Source: Paenibacillus sp. HWE-109
GTDB lineage: Bacteria; Bacillota; Bacilli; Paenibacillales; NBRC-103111
Assembly: GCF_022163125.1 (NCBI RefSeq)
Contig: NZ_CP091881.1
Span: 4,712,001-4,776,000, forward strand
Reading direction: 5' to 3'
Length of the DNA: 64,000 bases
Within the stretch, counting starts at the first letter, position 1, and every line of letters begins with the position of its first letter. The notes under the pieces are model-generated. The model was given only the letters and a program-made list of their open reading frames with translations. It made no database searches and was not told where the DNA came from. Of this stretch, positions 22,767 to 31,150 are shown in pieces. The translations under genes and the position numbers were made by a program.

Positions 22767-25700
22767 CTATACCTCTAACGTACTTGGTGTTATTTGTTCG
22801 GAACCTTTTTTGCGTTTGAACTTACTACTGAATCGGTTTTTCGTGCTTTCAATCAATTCATAAACGATTGGCACGACAACGAGTGTCAGCAATGTTGAAG
22901 TAATCAAACCACCGATAACTACAACGCCCAATCCTTTACCGATTAACCCGCCTTCAGCAGAAATTCCTAAAGCTAAAGGCACGAGGGCCATAATCGTAGC
23001 GCCCGCCGTCATAATAATCGGACGAAGTCTGACTTTCCCTGCTTCGATCAATGCATGACGTACGGTATAACCTTCATCTCGCAATTGCTGCGCTCGGTCA
23101 ATTAAGACAATCGCGTTCGTCACGACGATACCAATCAGCATGAGGAATCCGATCATGGAGGTTACGGTCAACGGTTCTCTGGCAACAACAAGTCCGAGCA
23201 GTCCCCCAATAACAGCGAGCGGTAGTGAGAATAGAATCGCGAAAGGTGCGCTGGCATTGCCGAAGGCAAGAACCATGATCAAGTAAACAACGAAGATGGC
23301 AGCTGCCATAGCAACGAACAATTGTTTGAAGCTGTCGTTAACATCGTCCGACACGCCTGTAACTTTCGGCGTTACGCCTTCTGGCAATTGAACTTCTTTC
23401 AATGCAGCGCTTAGCTTAGTGCTGACGGCTGTTTTGTTCTTATCGTTAATTTTCGCTGTAACTTTGACAAGCTGCTGCTGATCTTCACGCGCCAATGATG
23501 CAGCGCCTTTAATTTCATTGATTTTGGCAACTTCTTTGAGCAGTACTTTGGATCCGTTTGTAGCGGTTAATGGGATATTGCCCAATTTCTCAAGGGTATC
23601 TTTATCCACTTTATCCAGCGATACTGTTGTTGTATAGACGATATTGTCAAACTTCATGTCGCCCAAACTTTGTTTCTGAATCCATGCACGCGCTGTATCT
23701 CGAACTGAGGATGAGCTTAAGCCATACGCTCTTGCTTTCTTCTGATCCACAGCGATTTCAATTTCGGTTTTCGCATCACTTAAATTGTCGGCAATCTCGC
23801 TAAGTTCTGGGAAAGCTTGCAGCTTCTCCTTCACTATGCCTGCCGCTTTTTCTAATTGCAATTGATCTTCACCTTGCAAGGTGTAAGCGAAGTCTGTCGA
23901 TGCAACGCCAAAGTCGCCTTCCATGGACTTGGACTCTACTTCCGAACCGTTAGGCAATTCGGATAAGATATAAGCCTTCATTTCAGCAGTTACTAGGGTA
24001 GGATCAACTTTATCATTCAATTGAACGAAAATTTGCGATGCGTACGGTATCCGTTCATCATCTTTCCCAGCGTAACCGACCAAGCCTTCAACAAATTTAA
24101 ACACAGGCTCACCCGTAGAATCTTTGGCACCTAGGAAAAAGGTTTCGATTTCTCTGGTTTTCGCATCCGTCGCCTCAAAAGAAGTGGCATACGGCAATTT
24201 CAACTGGAAGTATAGTGTTGTCGATGGTTTGGAAGCTGGCAAGAAAGCAACGGACAGGAAAGGTACGGTTCCTGCGATCGTGACAACGAGCAGCAGCAAT
24301 GAAATAAGCAGTGTTTTAATGCGATTTGTCAAACTCCACGTTAACACTTTTTCATAGAATGTTGTCAAACGTGTCGGTTTGTTTTCATCATGTTGCACCT
24401 TGCCTGGCTTACTGCGAAGCACAAGCAGTTTGGACAACATCGGAATCACGGTTAAAGCAACAATTAAGGAAGATAATAGAGCACAAGCGATTGTTAATGC
24501 AAAAGGTCTAAAAAATCCGCCAACCACGCCGGTTACCAATGCCAGTGGAGCAAAAACGCCGACCGTGGCAAGCGTTGAAGACGTAATAGCCATGGAAACT
24601 TGCTTCGTTGCTAACGCGATAACAGATTCTTTGCGTTCCTGCGCCTTCTCCAAGGAAGCATAAATATTCTCAATAACGACAATTGAGTCATCGACGACAC
24701 GTCCTACGGCGATAAAGATACCGCCCAGCGTCATCGTATTGAGGGTTAAGCCCAACTGGGACATTAACAACAAGGTAATCAAGATAGACAATGGAATTGA
24801 GACTAGAACAATTAACGTCATCCGCACGTTTCTTAGGAAAACGAGAATCATCAAGGAGGCTAGAATGGCTCCCACAATACCTTCACGGACAAGCCCAGCG
24901 ATCGATTCTTTAATTTGATCGGCACTGTTGTACGTATTTTTGAACGTAATATTAGGAAGCGTTGTGTGCCATTCTTCAATCATTTTCTCAATCGAACCTG
25001 AGAATTCTACCGCATTGGCACTGCCAGCTTTGTACAAAATCAACCCAATCGCTGGTTTGCCATCCAATCGACCATTGAAGTCTGACTCCGTAATAGCCTT
25101 AACTTTGGATACTTGATTAAGTAAAACAACATCGCCTTTAGGCGTTGTAATCTCAACTTGCTCCAGATCGAACAAGCTGGATAAATTACCGGTAACACGC
25201 GTCATTTTGTTATTGCCGCTAATTTCGACGCTGCCAATCGGACTTGCAGCCGCGGCGGAATTAATCGCGTTGCTCACCATGCCTGGTGACAAACCATAAA
25301 CATCAAGGGCTGAAGCATCTAGCTCAATATCCAGAGATGTGCTTCTGGCACCAATAACGTCCATGTGGTCAATCCCTTTAATCCCTTCAAGCCCTGGCTT
25401 GATCTTATCTTTAAAGGACTTGTCTAGTTCAGTCTGGCTTACCCCGTCATTGGCGTAAGCAACTAGATAGTTGGAAGGGAATGAAGCTGCCCCGAATGTG
25501 GAAGCTTTAGGAGCTCCCGCTGTAGCAGGAAGCTTAACTTCCGCCAGCATGTCTTGTACTGCTTGTTTTTTCTTATCAATGTCGACGTTTTGTTTGAACA
25601 TGATGATAACCATGGAGAAATTATCACTCGACGTTGATTGCATCGAATCCAAATCTTCGAGATTCGCTAGCTTTTCTTCGATCGGATCGGTAATTTCATC

Positions 25701-25880
25701 CATGACATCCTTTGGAGCTCCTGTATACGTAGTCGTTACAGCAACTACCGGGAAAGAAACGTTCGGCATGTTCTCTACTTTAAGTTGTGTAGCTGAATAA
25801 AGTCCGCCTACGAAAAGCATGATCATGATTATGAATAATGCCGAAACATTTTTCATGGAAAAGTGTGTAAGTCGATTCAT
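22767..25880 (-). CDS. RND-family efflux permease (AcrB/SwrC-like)
   Basis: The 1037-residue proton-driven pump has two repeated halves, each one helix, a large extracytoplasmic loop and about five further helices. GRVVDDSIVVIENIYAS holds the paired Asp of the proton relay. ENMPNVSFPVVAVTT is the usual first-loop start. In Bacillus the relative SwrC/YerP exports surfactin. It is the first gene of a three-gene unit (permease, adaptor, secreted protein). A terminator separates it from the sensor kinase gene upstream, so it needs its own promoter within 25881-25973, plausibly controlled by the adjacent two-component system. Confidence 0.92.
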   Translation of the reverse strand: MNRLTHFSMKNVSALFIIMIMLFVGGLYSATQLKVENMPNVSFPVVAVTTTYTGAPKDVMDEITDPIEEKLANLEDLDSMQSTSSDNFSMVIIMFKQNVDIDKKKQAVQDMLAEVKLPATAGAPKASTFGAASFPSNYLVAYANDGVSQTELDKSFKDKIKPGLEGIKGIDHMDVIGARSTSLDIELDASALDVYGLSPGMVSNAINSAAAASPIGSVEISGNNKMTRVTGNLSSLFDLEQVEITTPKGDVVLLNQVSKVKAITESDFNGRLDGKPAIGLILYKAGSANAVEFSGSIEKMIEEWHTTLPNITFKNTYNSADQIKESIAGLVREGIVGAILASLMILVFLRNVRMTLIVLVSIPLSILITLLLMSQLGLTLNTMTLGGIFIAVGRVVDDSIVVIENIYASLEKAQERKESVIALATKQVSMAITSSTLATVGVFAPLALVTGVVGGFFRPFALTIACALLSSLIVALTVIPMLSKLLVLRSKPGKVQHDENKPTRLTTFYEKVLTWSLTNRIKTLLISLLLLVVTIAGTVPFLSVAFLPASKPSTTLYFQLKLPYATSFEATDAKTREIETFFLGAKDSTGEPVFKFVEGLVGYAGKDDERIPYASQIFVQLNDKVDPTLVTAEMKAYILSELPNGSEVESKSMEGDFGVASTDFAYTLQGEDQLQLEKAAGIVKEKLQAFPELSEIADNLSDAKTEIEIAVDQKKARAYGLSSSSVRDTARAWIQKQSLGDMKFDNIVYTTTVSLDKVDKDTLEKLGNIPLTATNGSKVLLKEVAKINEIKGAASLAREDQQQLVKVTAKINDKNKTAVSTKLSAALKEVQLPEGVTPKVTGVSDDVNDSFKQLFVAMAAAIFVVYLIMVLAFGNASAPFAILFSLPLAVIGGLLGLVVAREPLTVTSMIGFLMLIGIVVTNAIVLIDRAQQLRDEGYTVRHALIEAGKVRLRPIIMTAGATIMALVPLALGISAEGGLIGKGLGVVVIGGLITSTLLTLVVVPIVYELIESTKNRFSSKFKRKKGSEQITPSTLEV

Positions 25881-25956
25881 TCCTGTACTCCCCTCATCAA
25901 ATGATTATAAACCTAAGATACACGTCCAATATGAACCCAATATGAACAAACCAAAA

Positions 25957-25982
25957 AAACCCTGAAAATAATATCAGGGTTT
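25957..25982 (-). terminator. Intrinsic terminator containing the kinase stop codon
   Basis: On the minus strand AAACCCTGA, a short loop and TCAGGGTTT form a perfect 9-bp stem, followed by more T residues. The TGA stop of the histidine kinase (25974-25976) is part of the left arm, so termination is immediate after translation. Confidence 0.88.
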
Positions 25983-27383
25983 CTCTGCCTGCTTTTTATT
26001 CGGATAGTTCATAATGGGAATCGTCACTGAAAACCGTGTGCCATGATCTATTTCGCTATGGACTTCAATCACGCCATGATGCAATTCAACAATTTTACGC
26101 ACAATAGCCAGCCCCAGACCACTTCCATCTGTTTCACGCTCTCTGGCTGCATCCGCTTTATAGAATCTGTCAAAAATGCGCTCAAGATCAACTGCCGGGA
26201 TTCCCCGTCCTGTATCTAGAATACTGATCCGAATCCGATCATTCAGCGGTTGCAAATGAATTCGAATCGCGCCGCCGGAAGGTGTAAATTTGATGGCATT
26301 GCCAAGCAGATTCATCCACACCTGACTTAATTGGTCGCTGTCAGCGGTAATTTTCACACGAGGAAGCTCTAAATCCAAGTCTAACTGCTTGCTCGACCAC
26401 TGCGGCTCATAGAAGACAACGACTCTGCGCAGTTGTTCATCTAGATCGTAAGTAGTTGGGTGAAAAGGATGATGCTCCGATTCCAGCGAAGCCAGCTTAA
26501 GCAGGTTTTCGCTAAGACGGGACAACCGTTCACTCTCTCGTTCAATGATCACCAAATAATGATTGCGTTCCGACACATCGAGGTCTGCATTGCGCAGCAC
26601 CTTGGAGAAACCACGAATGGACGTCAGCGGCGACTGAATTTCATGCGAGACGTTCGAGACGAAGTCTTGTCTCATCTGTTCGAGCTGCTTCAGCTCGCCG
26701 GCCATATGATTAAAGCTATGTGCCAGCATACCCAGCTCATCTTTCTGTTTGACAGAGACATGAACGTTGAAATTGCCGCGGGATAAACGTTCCGTCGCCA
26801 GGGTAAGCTTCTTGAGTGGATTTACCAAATACCGCGAAGCAATCAGAATGAGCAAACTGCCAACAGCAAGAACGATAACAAGCACATAAATAATAAGCTT
26901 CTGGATTTGACGCTGCACATCTTTCGAAATATTCGGATGGATGAATAAGGCATACACCTTGCCATCGATATGAAAAGGCAACCCGACTTTAATGCGATTA
27001 AATGGATCTCTGGAGCCCTCATAATCGAGACTCTTATAAATGTCACCGGCCAGGACGGCAGCCACTTCTGAAGCCTGAATACGCGGGAGCCCTCTTCTAT
27101 CCAACATGATTGGGGTTGAGGGATGTCCCTTATCGTCAAACAAGGTAAAACTATAATTCTCATTAAGCCGATTGGTCCCAGACAAAAAAGCTTCTAAATT
27201 ACTGGGCTGTATGTCTTCAGTCAGGGCAGTCAACTGCTTGCCCATCGCCAGCATCTCGGCTTGAACCTCCGCTGAGAGGCGATTAGTGAACATGAAAGTC
27301 GCCAGCGGAAAAGCAACCAATACGCTTATGACAACAATCGCTAAAAACGTTAAAACCACTCTCGTATAGAGGGATTTAATCAT
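25974..27383 (-). CDS. Two-component sensor histidine kinase
   Basis: The 469-residue kinase has two membrane helices (about 7-32 and 165-187) around a 130-residue extracytoplasmic sensor, a HAMP linker (NPLKKLTLATERLSRGNF), a HisKA box (SNVSHEIQSPLTSI, phospho-His near 248) and HATPase motifs (NLLGNAIKFT, DTGRGIP, GSGLGLAIV). It phosphorylates the response regulator encoded upstream, whose stop overlaps its start (ATGA). Position next to the RND operon suggests it senses a pump substrate or envelope stress, though the terminator makes the transcripts separate. Confidence 0.92.
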   Translation of the reverse strand: MIKSLYTRVVLTFLAIVVISVLVAFPLATFMFTNRLSAEVQAEMLAMGKQLTALTEDIQPSNLEAFLSGTNRLNENYSFTLFDDKGHPSTPIMLDRRGLPRIQASEVAAVLAGDIYKSLDYEGSRDPFNRIKVGLPFHIDGKVYALFIHPNISKDVQRQIQKLIIYVLVIVLAVGSLLILIASRYLVNPLKKLTLATERLSRGNFNVHVSVKQKDELGMLAHSFNHMAGELKQLEQMRQDFVSNVSHEIQSPLTSIRGFSKVLRNADLDVSERNHYLVIIERESERLSRLSENLLKLASLESEHHPFHPTTYDLDEQLRRVVVFYEPQWSSKQLDLDLELPRVKITADSDQLSQVWMNLLGNAIKFTPSGGAIRIHLQPLNDRIRISILDTGRGIPAVDLERIFDRFYKADAARERETDGSGLGLAIVRKIVELHHGVIEVHSEIDHGTRFSVTIPIMNYPNKKQAEKP

Positions 27384-28057
27384 GACCGCACCTCAAGCCT
27401 ATAGCCCAGTCCGCGAATTGTCGCAATATGAAACTCCTCGGTAAGCGGCTCGAAGCGCTCTCGCAACCTTTTAATATGAACATCGACCGTTCGCTCGTCA
27501 CCCTCATAATCCATCCCCCAGATTTGTTCAATCAGTTGGGTTCTGGTGAAGATTTGGGCCGGGTAGCTGGCCAGTTTATAGAGAACTTCGAATTCTTTCA
27601 GAGGCAATGCAAAACGCTGCTCTTGGAGCCGAACCTCGAAAGCCGAGCGATCAATGATGACATCGCCTAATGTGATGGTTTGCGATGCATTGATCCGGTA
27701 CCTTTTCAACAGTGCTTTGACCCGCAGAACCAGCTCCACGGGATCAAAAGGTTTCACTAAGTAGTCATCCGTACCCAATTGGAACCCTTTCACCTTATGA
27801 ACAGATTCGCCTTTGGCGGTTACCATCAACAGCGGAAGATCATTATACCGCTCTCTTAATTCGCGGCATAACTCCCAACCATCCATCAAAGGCATCATGA
27901 CATCCAGCACCACCAGATCTGCTGGCGTTGCCTCTAGCTTTTTGAGCGCTTCTTGACCATTGCTAGCCTGCACGACCGTCAAACCTTCACCAACCAAATA
28001 GACGCGAATCAATTCTCTGATGTCGGCATCGTCATCAACCACCATGACCCTGGTCAT
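27380..28057 (-). CDS. OmpR/PhoB-family response regulator
   Basis: The 225-residue regulator has a receiver domain (VVDDDADIREL acidic pocket, VVLDVMMPLMDG phospho-Asp near residue 53, conserved Lys in LVKPFDP) and a winged-helix DNA-binding domain (about 125-225; TRTQLIEQIWGMDYEGDERTVDVHI read in parts). It begins 5 bp after the queC stop with only a weak ribosome site, so it appears cotranscribed with the queuosine genes. The likely targets are its own operon and the RND pump downstream. Unusual as a continuation of a queuosine operon. Confidence 0.92.
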   Translation of the reverse strand: MTRVMVVDDDADIRELIRVYLVGEGLTVVQASNGQEALKKLEATPADLVVLDVMMPLMDGWELCRELRERYNDLPLLMVTAKGESVHKVKGFQLGTDDYLVKPFDPVELVLRVKALLKRYRINASQTITLGDVIIDRSAFEVRLQEQRFALPLKEFEVLYKLASYPAQIFTRTQLIEQIWGMDYEGDERTVDVHIKRLRERFEPLTEEFHIATIRGLGYRLEVRS

Positions 28058-28062
28058 AAGCT

Positions 28063-28779
28063 TTAAACGAGATAAGGAATAGGGTCTTTGAAACCCGCTT
28101 CCTCAAAACCTTTCAAGCGCAGTCTGCAGCTGTCACAAACGCCGCATGCTTCCGTCTTTCCGTTGTAGCAGGAGGTCGTAAGTTCATACGGCACTCCGAT
28201 TTTCAATCCTTCTTCGATAATCTTTGCTTTCGTCCAATCAATTAACGGCGTCTCGATCGTGATGCCCTTGCCTTCTACACCGACCTTCGTCGCTAAAGCG
28301 ATAACTTCTTCAACTTTATGAATAAATTCCGGACGACAATCCGGATACCCGCTATAATCCAAGGCATTGACACCGATATAAATGGCTTCCGAACCTGTCA
28401 CTTCCGCATAGGAGGTGGCAATGGACAGGAAGAGCAGGTTACGTCCAGGCACATAGGTAACTGGAATCTCTGACTCCCCTTCTGCGGCCTGTTCCCCATT
28501 CATCACATCAGGCACAGCAATACTGTCATCCGTTAGTGCACTTCCACCGAAATCACGCAAGAAATCCAGCTTGATGATCTTATGACGCTTGCTGACACCG
28601 TAATGCTCAGCAACTTGCTTGGCATTTTCAATCTCGATTTTGTGACGCTGCCCATAGTCAAAAGAAAGCGGGAATAGCTCATAGCCTGCCTCTTTGGCAA
28701 GCCCCATGCAAGTAGTACTATCTAATCCGCCACTCAAAATAATGACAGCACTTTTCTTCGTCGCTTCGCTTGTACTCAT
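28063..28779 (-). CDS. queC: 7-cyano-7-deazaguanine synthase
   Basis: The 238-residue enzyme converts 7-carboxy-7-deazaguanine and ammonia to preQ0 with ATP, for queuosine tRNA modification. ILSGGLDSTT is the PP-loop. The zinc site is CYNG with CGVCDSCRLR. GVNALDYSGYPDCRPEF is diagnostic for QueC. The ATG at 28779 is preferred over an upstream GTG that overlaps the GAGGTG ribosome site. Third gene of queD-queE-queC; queF is not in the window. Confidence 0.95.
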   Translation of the reverse strand: MSTSEATKKSAVIILSGGLDSTTCMGLAKEAGYELFPLSFDYGQRHKIEIENAKQVAEHYGVSKRHKIIKLDFLRDFGGSALTDDSIAVPDVMNGEQAAEGESEIPVTYVPGRNLLFLSIATSYAEVTGSEAIYIGVNALDYSGYPDCRPEFIHKVEEVIALATKVGVEGKGITIETPLIDWTKAKIIEEGLKIGVPYELTTSCYNGKTEACGVCDSCRLRLKGFEEAGFKDPIPYLV

Positions 28780-28800
28780 CGATTGCACCTCTTTCGTAAA

Positions 28801-29481
28801 TTAAACGCCTCGCATCGCCGGGTCCCAAATGATTTTGTGCAGCTGCATATTGAGTTTTACCTTGGACAAGCCCGCGCTCAGCATATGCTCGACAAGCTTA
28901 TGCGGCGGCATCGTCTCCCACACGGGGCTGAACATAGGCAGCGCCTTCGTGGGATGCTGCTCCAGCACATTCACCGCGGTGGAGAAATCAAGCTCGCTAC
29001 CGATGACGAACTTAAGCTCGTCCTGTTCACGCAGCAGCGCGAAGTTGCTCATAATCATCTGCTCCGTCTCTCCGGAGTCAGGCAGCTTGAAGTCCATAAT
29101 GTAGCGCACCTTAGGCGATGCCACCCGCTCCACAAACATCGCGAGATCGATCGCGCCATTCGTCTCGATGTGCAGGTCATCGACCTGCTCCAGCTCGGCG
29201 AGCGCTTCGATCAGTGCGAGCGACTTCTCGCCGTACAGGAGCGGCTCGCCGCCGGTCAAGCAAATATGCCGGGAGCGGAACGAACTGACCTTGCTGACAA
29301 TCTCAGCAATGGTCATGACGTTCTCCGCTTCCGCCGGCGGGTAGCTGTACTTGGTGTCGCACCAGGTACAGCGGAGATTGCAACCAAAAAGACGGACGAA
29401 GATCGTCGGGAACCCGGCACGGGTTCCTTCCCCTTCAACCGTCTCGAAGATTTCGACCATCGGAATGCGGATATCTCGCAT
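28801..29481 (-). CDS. queE: 7-carboxy-7-deazaguanine synthase (radical SAM)
   Basis: The 226-residue radical SAM enzyme contracts 6-carboxytetrahydropterin to the 7-deazaguanine core. The [4Fe-4S] motif is CNLRCTWC (CX3CX2C), preceded by EIFETVEGEGTRAG, and CLTGGEPLL and HIETNGAID bind SAM. Its ATG shares a base with the queD stop (TAATG), with GGAGG upstream inside queD. An in-frame extension to 29541 lies wholly within queD and is rejected. Codon use is distinctly GC-rich compared with neighbours. Confidence 0.95.
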   Translation of the reverse strand: MRDIRIPMVEIFETVEGEGTRAGFPTIFVRLFGCNLRCTWCDTKYSYPPAEAENVMTIAEIVSKVSSFRSRHICLTGGEPLLYGEKSLALIEALAELEQVDDLHIETNGAIDLAMFVERVASPKVRYIMDFKLPDSGETEQMIMSNFALLREQDELKFVIGSELDFSTAVNVLEQHPTKALPMFSPVWETMPPHKLVEHMLSAGLSKVKLNMQLHKIIWDPAMRGV

Positions 29482-29954
29482 TACACATCCTCCTCCATCA
29501 TGGCGCGTGTGATCGCCGCGTAGCTGGTTGGCGTCTCCCACAAACGAATTTCCTCCAGCTTAATCGCCGGATACAGCTGCTCTTCCACGAGCGCTTGGTG
29601 AATTTCTTCATACATCCAAACGATCATATTTTCAGCAGTTGTATTCATAGCCGGCAGAACATCATTCAAATATTTATGATCCAAACGATCAATGACCCGT
29701 TCCTTGGCTATACGTTTAATATCCCCAAAATCTATCGCGATCCCCCGGCTATCCACTTGTCCACGCATAATAACTTGCAGCTTGTAGGTATGGCCGTGCA
29801 GACTTTTACATTTTCCCTCGTAACAATGCAAATGATGTGCACTGTCAAACGTAAACTCTTTGGAAATCAAAACGAATTTATTGTGATATTTTAATTGGTT
29901 CTCTTGGATGTCACGCCCCAACAATTGAACATCTCTGGGGATTTCGTAGCTCAT
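29481..29954 (-). CDS. queD: 6-carboxy-5,6,7,8-tetrahydropterin synthase
   Basis: The 157-residue enzyme converts dihydroneopterin triphosphate to 6-carboxytetrahydropterin, the first committed queuosine step. The zinc-binding His residues occur in FDSAHHLHCYEGKC and SLHGHTY, with the catalytic Cys between. ATG at 29954 has GAGGTG six bases upstream; a GTG at 29963 is part of that site. No preQ1 riboswitch is recognised in the leader. It is the first gene of a run that continues through queE, queC and the two-component genes. Confidence 0.95.
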   Translation of the reverse strand: MSYEIPRDVQLLGRDIQENQLKYHNKFVLISKEFTFDSAHHLHCYEGKCKSLHGHTYKLQVIMRGQVDSRGIAIDFGDIKRIAKERVIDRLDHKYLNDVLPAMNTTAENMIVWMYEEIHQALVEEQLYPAIKLEEIRLWETPTSYAAITRAMMEEDV

Positions 29955-30015
29955 ATCTATCACCTCATAATAATAAAAAACAGTACTCTACATGATAGCA
30001 TGAGGAGCACCATTC

Positions 30016-30297
30016 TCACAATCCATCCGATGGATTCCTTCTCGCTTTGGGCGACCAGTCCAAATGACTGCGAATTTCCTGAATCCGCTCATTCTCATTT
30101 CTTAAATCAGATTCAATAAGAGCTGTCAAACTTTCAATCTGATGAATCACCGTATCGGGGAGTTCAACTTCCTCCAGAGATTTAACAATATATAACAAAC
30201 ATTGCAGAGTCTCATCCATCAAACTCTTCTTCTTCCCCGTGAGCACAACCTCTGATAAAAAAACAAGATGGCTCAGTTCTTTTTGTGTCAATTTCAA
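30016..30297 (-). CDS. Small protein of unknown function
   Basis: A 93-residue helical, charged and cytoplasmic protein. TTG at 30297 is chosen because an AAAGGGGGGG site is four bases upstream; an ATG at 30315 would overlap that site. The sequence starts KLTQKELSHLVFLSEVV and contains several leucine-spaced helices (LQCLLYIVKSLEEVELP, VIHQIESLTALIESDL). No named domain is recognised. It is upstream of queD on the same strand with a 60-bp gap and may head the same transcript. Confidence 0.6.
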   Translation of the reverse strand: MKLTQKELSHLVFLSEVVLTGKKKSLMDETLQCLLYIVKSLEEVELPDTVIHQIESLTALIESDLRNENERIQEIRSHLDWSPKARRNPSDGL

Positions 30298-30357
30298 GAG
30301 GACCCCCCCTTTCATTCTTTCATTATCCAACATTTTACGACATCACGAAAGACTCTC

Positions 30358-30407
30358 TTGACAGCTTTAACTATAACATTTATGATTACAGTATAAATTG
30401 TTAACAA
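30358..30407 (+). promoter_or_regulatory. Near-consensus promoter and palindrome before the nitroreductase gene
   Basis: TTGACA (30358-30363), 17 bp, TATGAT (30381-30386) is close to the ideal sigma-A promoter. TTGTTAACAA (30398-30407) is a perfect 10-bp palindrome just after the predicted start. A strong promoter with an operator at +5 to +15 fits an inducible repressor. Confidence 0.7.
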
Positions 30408-30457
30408 ATAAAGCACACTATAAAGAATTCATTTTTATTTCCTGGAGGGAAACCCTA

Positions 30458-31087
30458 ATGAGCACACAAGTACAAAACGAAGTATTAAAAGTATTGGAAG
30501 AGCGTCACTCTGTCAAACAATATCAAACGGGTCACCAAATTCCTAAAGCGGATCTGGATGCCATCTTGACTGGAGCTACCTTGGCACCTTCTTCCTGGAA
30601 TCTGCAACACTGGAAACTGCTCGTCATTGACGATCAAGCTCAGAAAGAAAAATTGCTGCCAATCGCTTATGGACAAAAACAAATCGTTGAAAGCTCTGTA
30701 GTTATTGCTGTTCTAGGAGATCTGGAAGCTAACAAAAACGCTGCTGCTGCTTTCGGTCCAGCTGTAGAAGCAGGCTTCATGCCGCAAGCTGTCTTTGACA
30801 CCTTGGTTGGTCAAATCGAAGGAGCTTACCAATACCCGCAAGTCGCTCGCGATGAAGCTATCCGTAATGGTTCCTTGGCTGCCATGCAGCTTATGCTAGC
30901 TGCTAAATCCCTTGGCTATGACACTTGCCCAATGGGTGGTTATGATGCTGGTAAATTCGTTGAAGCTTTCAACGTACCTTCCCGCTATGTACCTGTTATG
31001 TTGATCAGCCTTGGATTGGCTGCTACGCCTGCAAGATCTGCTGGCCGTTTCTCCTTGGATCAAGTTGTCGTTTCCAACACTTTTTAA
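30458..31087 (+). CDS. Nitroreductase-family FMN oxidoreductase
   Basis: The 209-residue protein is related to YodC/MhqN and NfsB flavoenzymes. The first helix-turn region ERHSVKQYQTG and the APSSWNLQHWKLLVI segment contact FMN; LGYDTCPMGGYDA and PVMLISLGLAA are also conserved. It reduces quinones or nitro compounds with NAD(P)H. ATG at 30458 has TGGAGGG seven bases upstream; an in-frame ATG at 30398 lacks a site. A strong promoter with a palindrome suggests regulated high expression. Highly biased codon use (GCT, AAA) fits abundance. Confidence 0.9.
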   Translation: MSTQVQNEVLKVLEERHSVKQYQTGHQIPKADLDAILTGATLAPSSWNLQHWKLLVIDDQAQKEKLLPIAYGQKQIVESSVVIAVLGDLEANKNAAAAFGPAVEAGFMPQAVFDTLVGQIEGAYQYPQVARDEAIRNGSLAAMQLMLAAKSLGYDTCPMGGYDAGKFVEAFNVPSRYVPVMLISLGLAATPARSAGRFSLDQVVVSNTF

Positions 31088-31096
31088 TTAAAATGA

Positions 31097-31143
31097 ACAA
31101 AAGGCATGACTTCCATCTGAGTATGGGAGTTCATGCCTTTTGT
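31097..31143. terminator. Bidirectional terminator
   Basis: ACAAAAGGCATGA (31097-31109) pairs with TCATGCCTTTTGT (31131-31143), with further CCAT/ATGG pairing. It sits between the converging nitroreductase and acidic repeat protein genes. Confidence 0.88.
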
Positions 31144-31150
31144 ATGTGTG

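Noticed and set aside
28783..29541. Long + strand frame opposite queE
   Set aside because: It is the GC-rich shadow of queE, whose radical SAM motif is unambiguous.
29955..30015. preQ1 riboswitch before queD
   Set aside because: The leader is short and lacks the conserved preQ1-I loop and A-rich tail.
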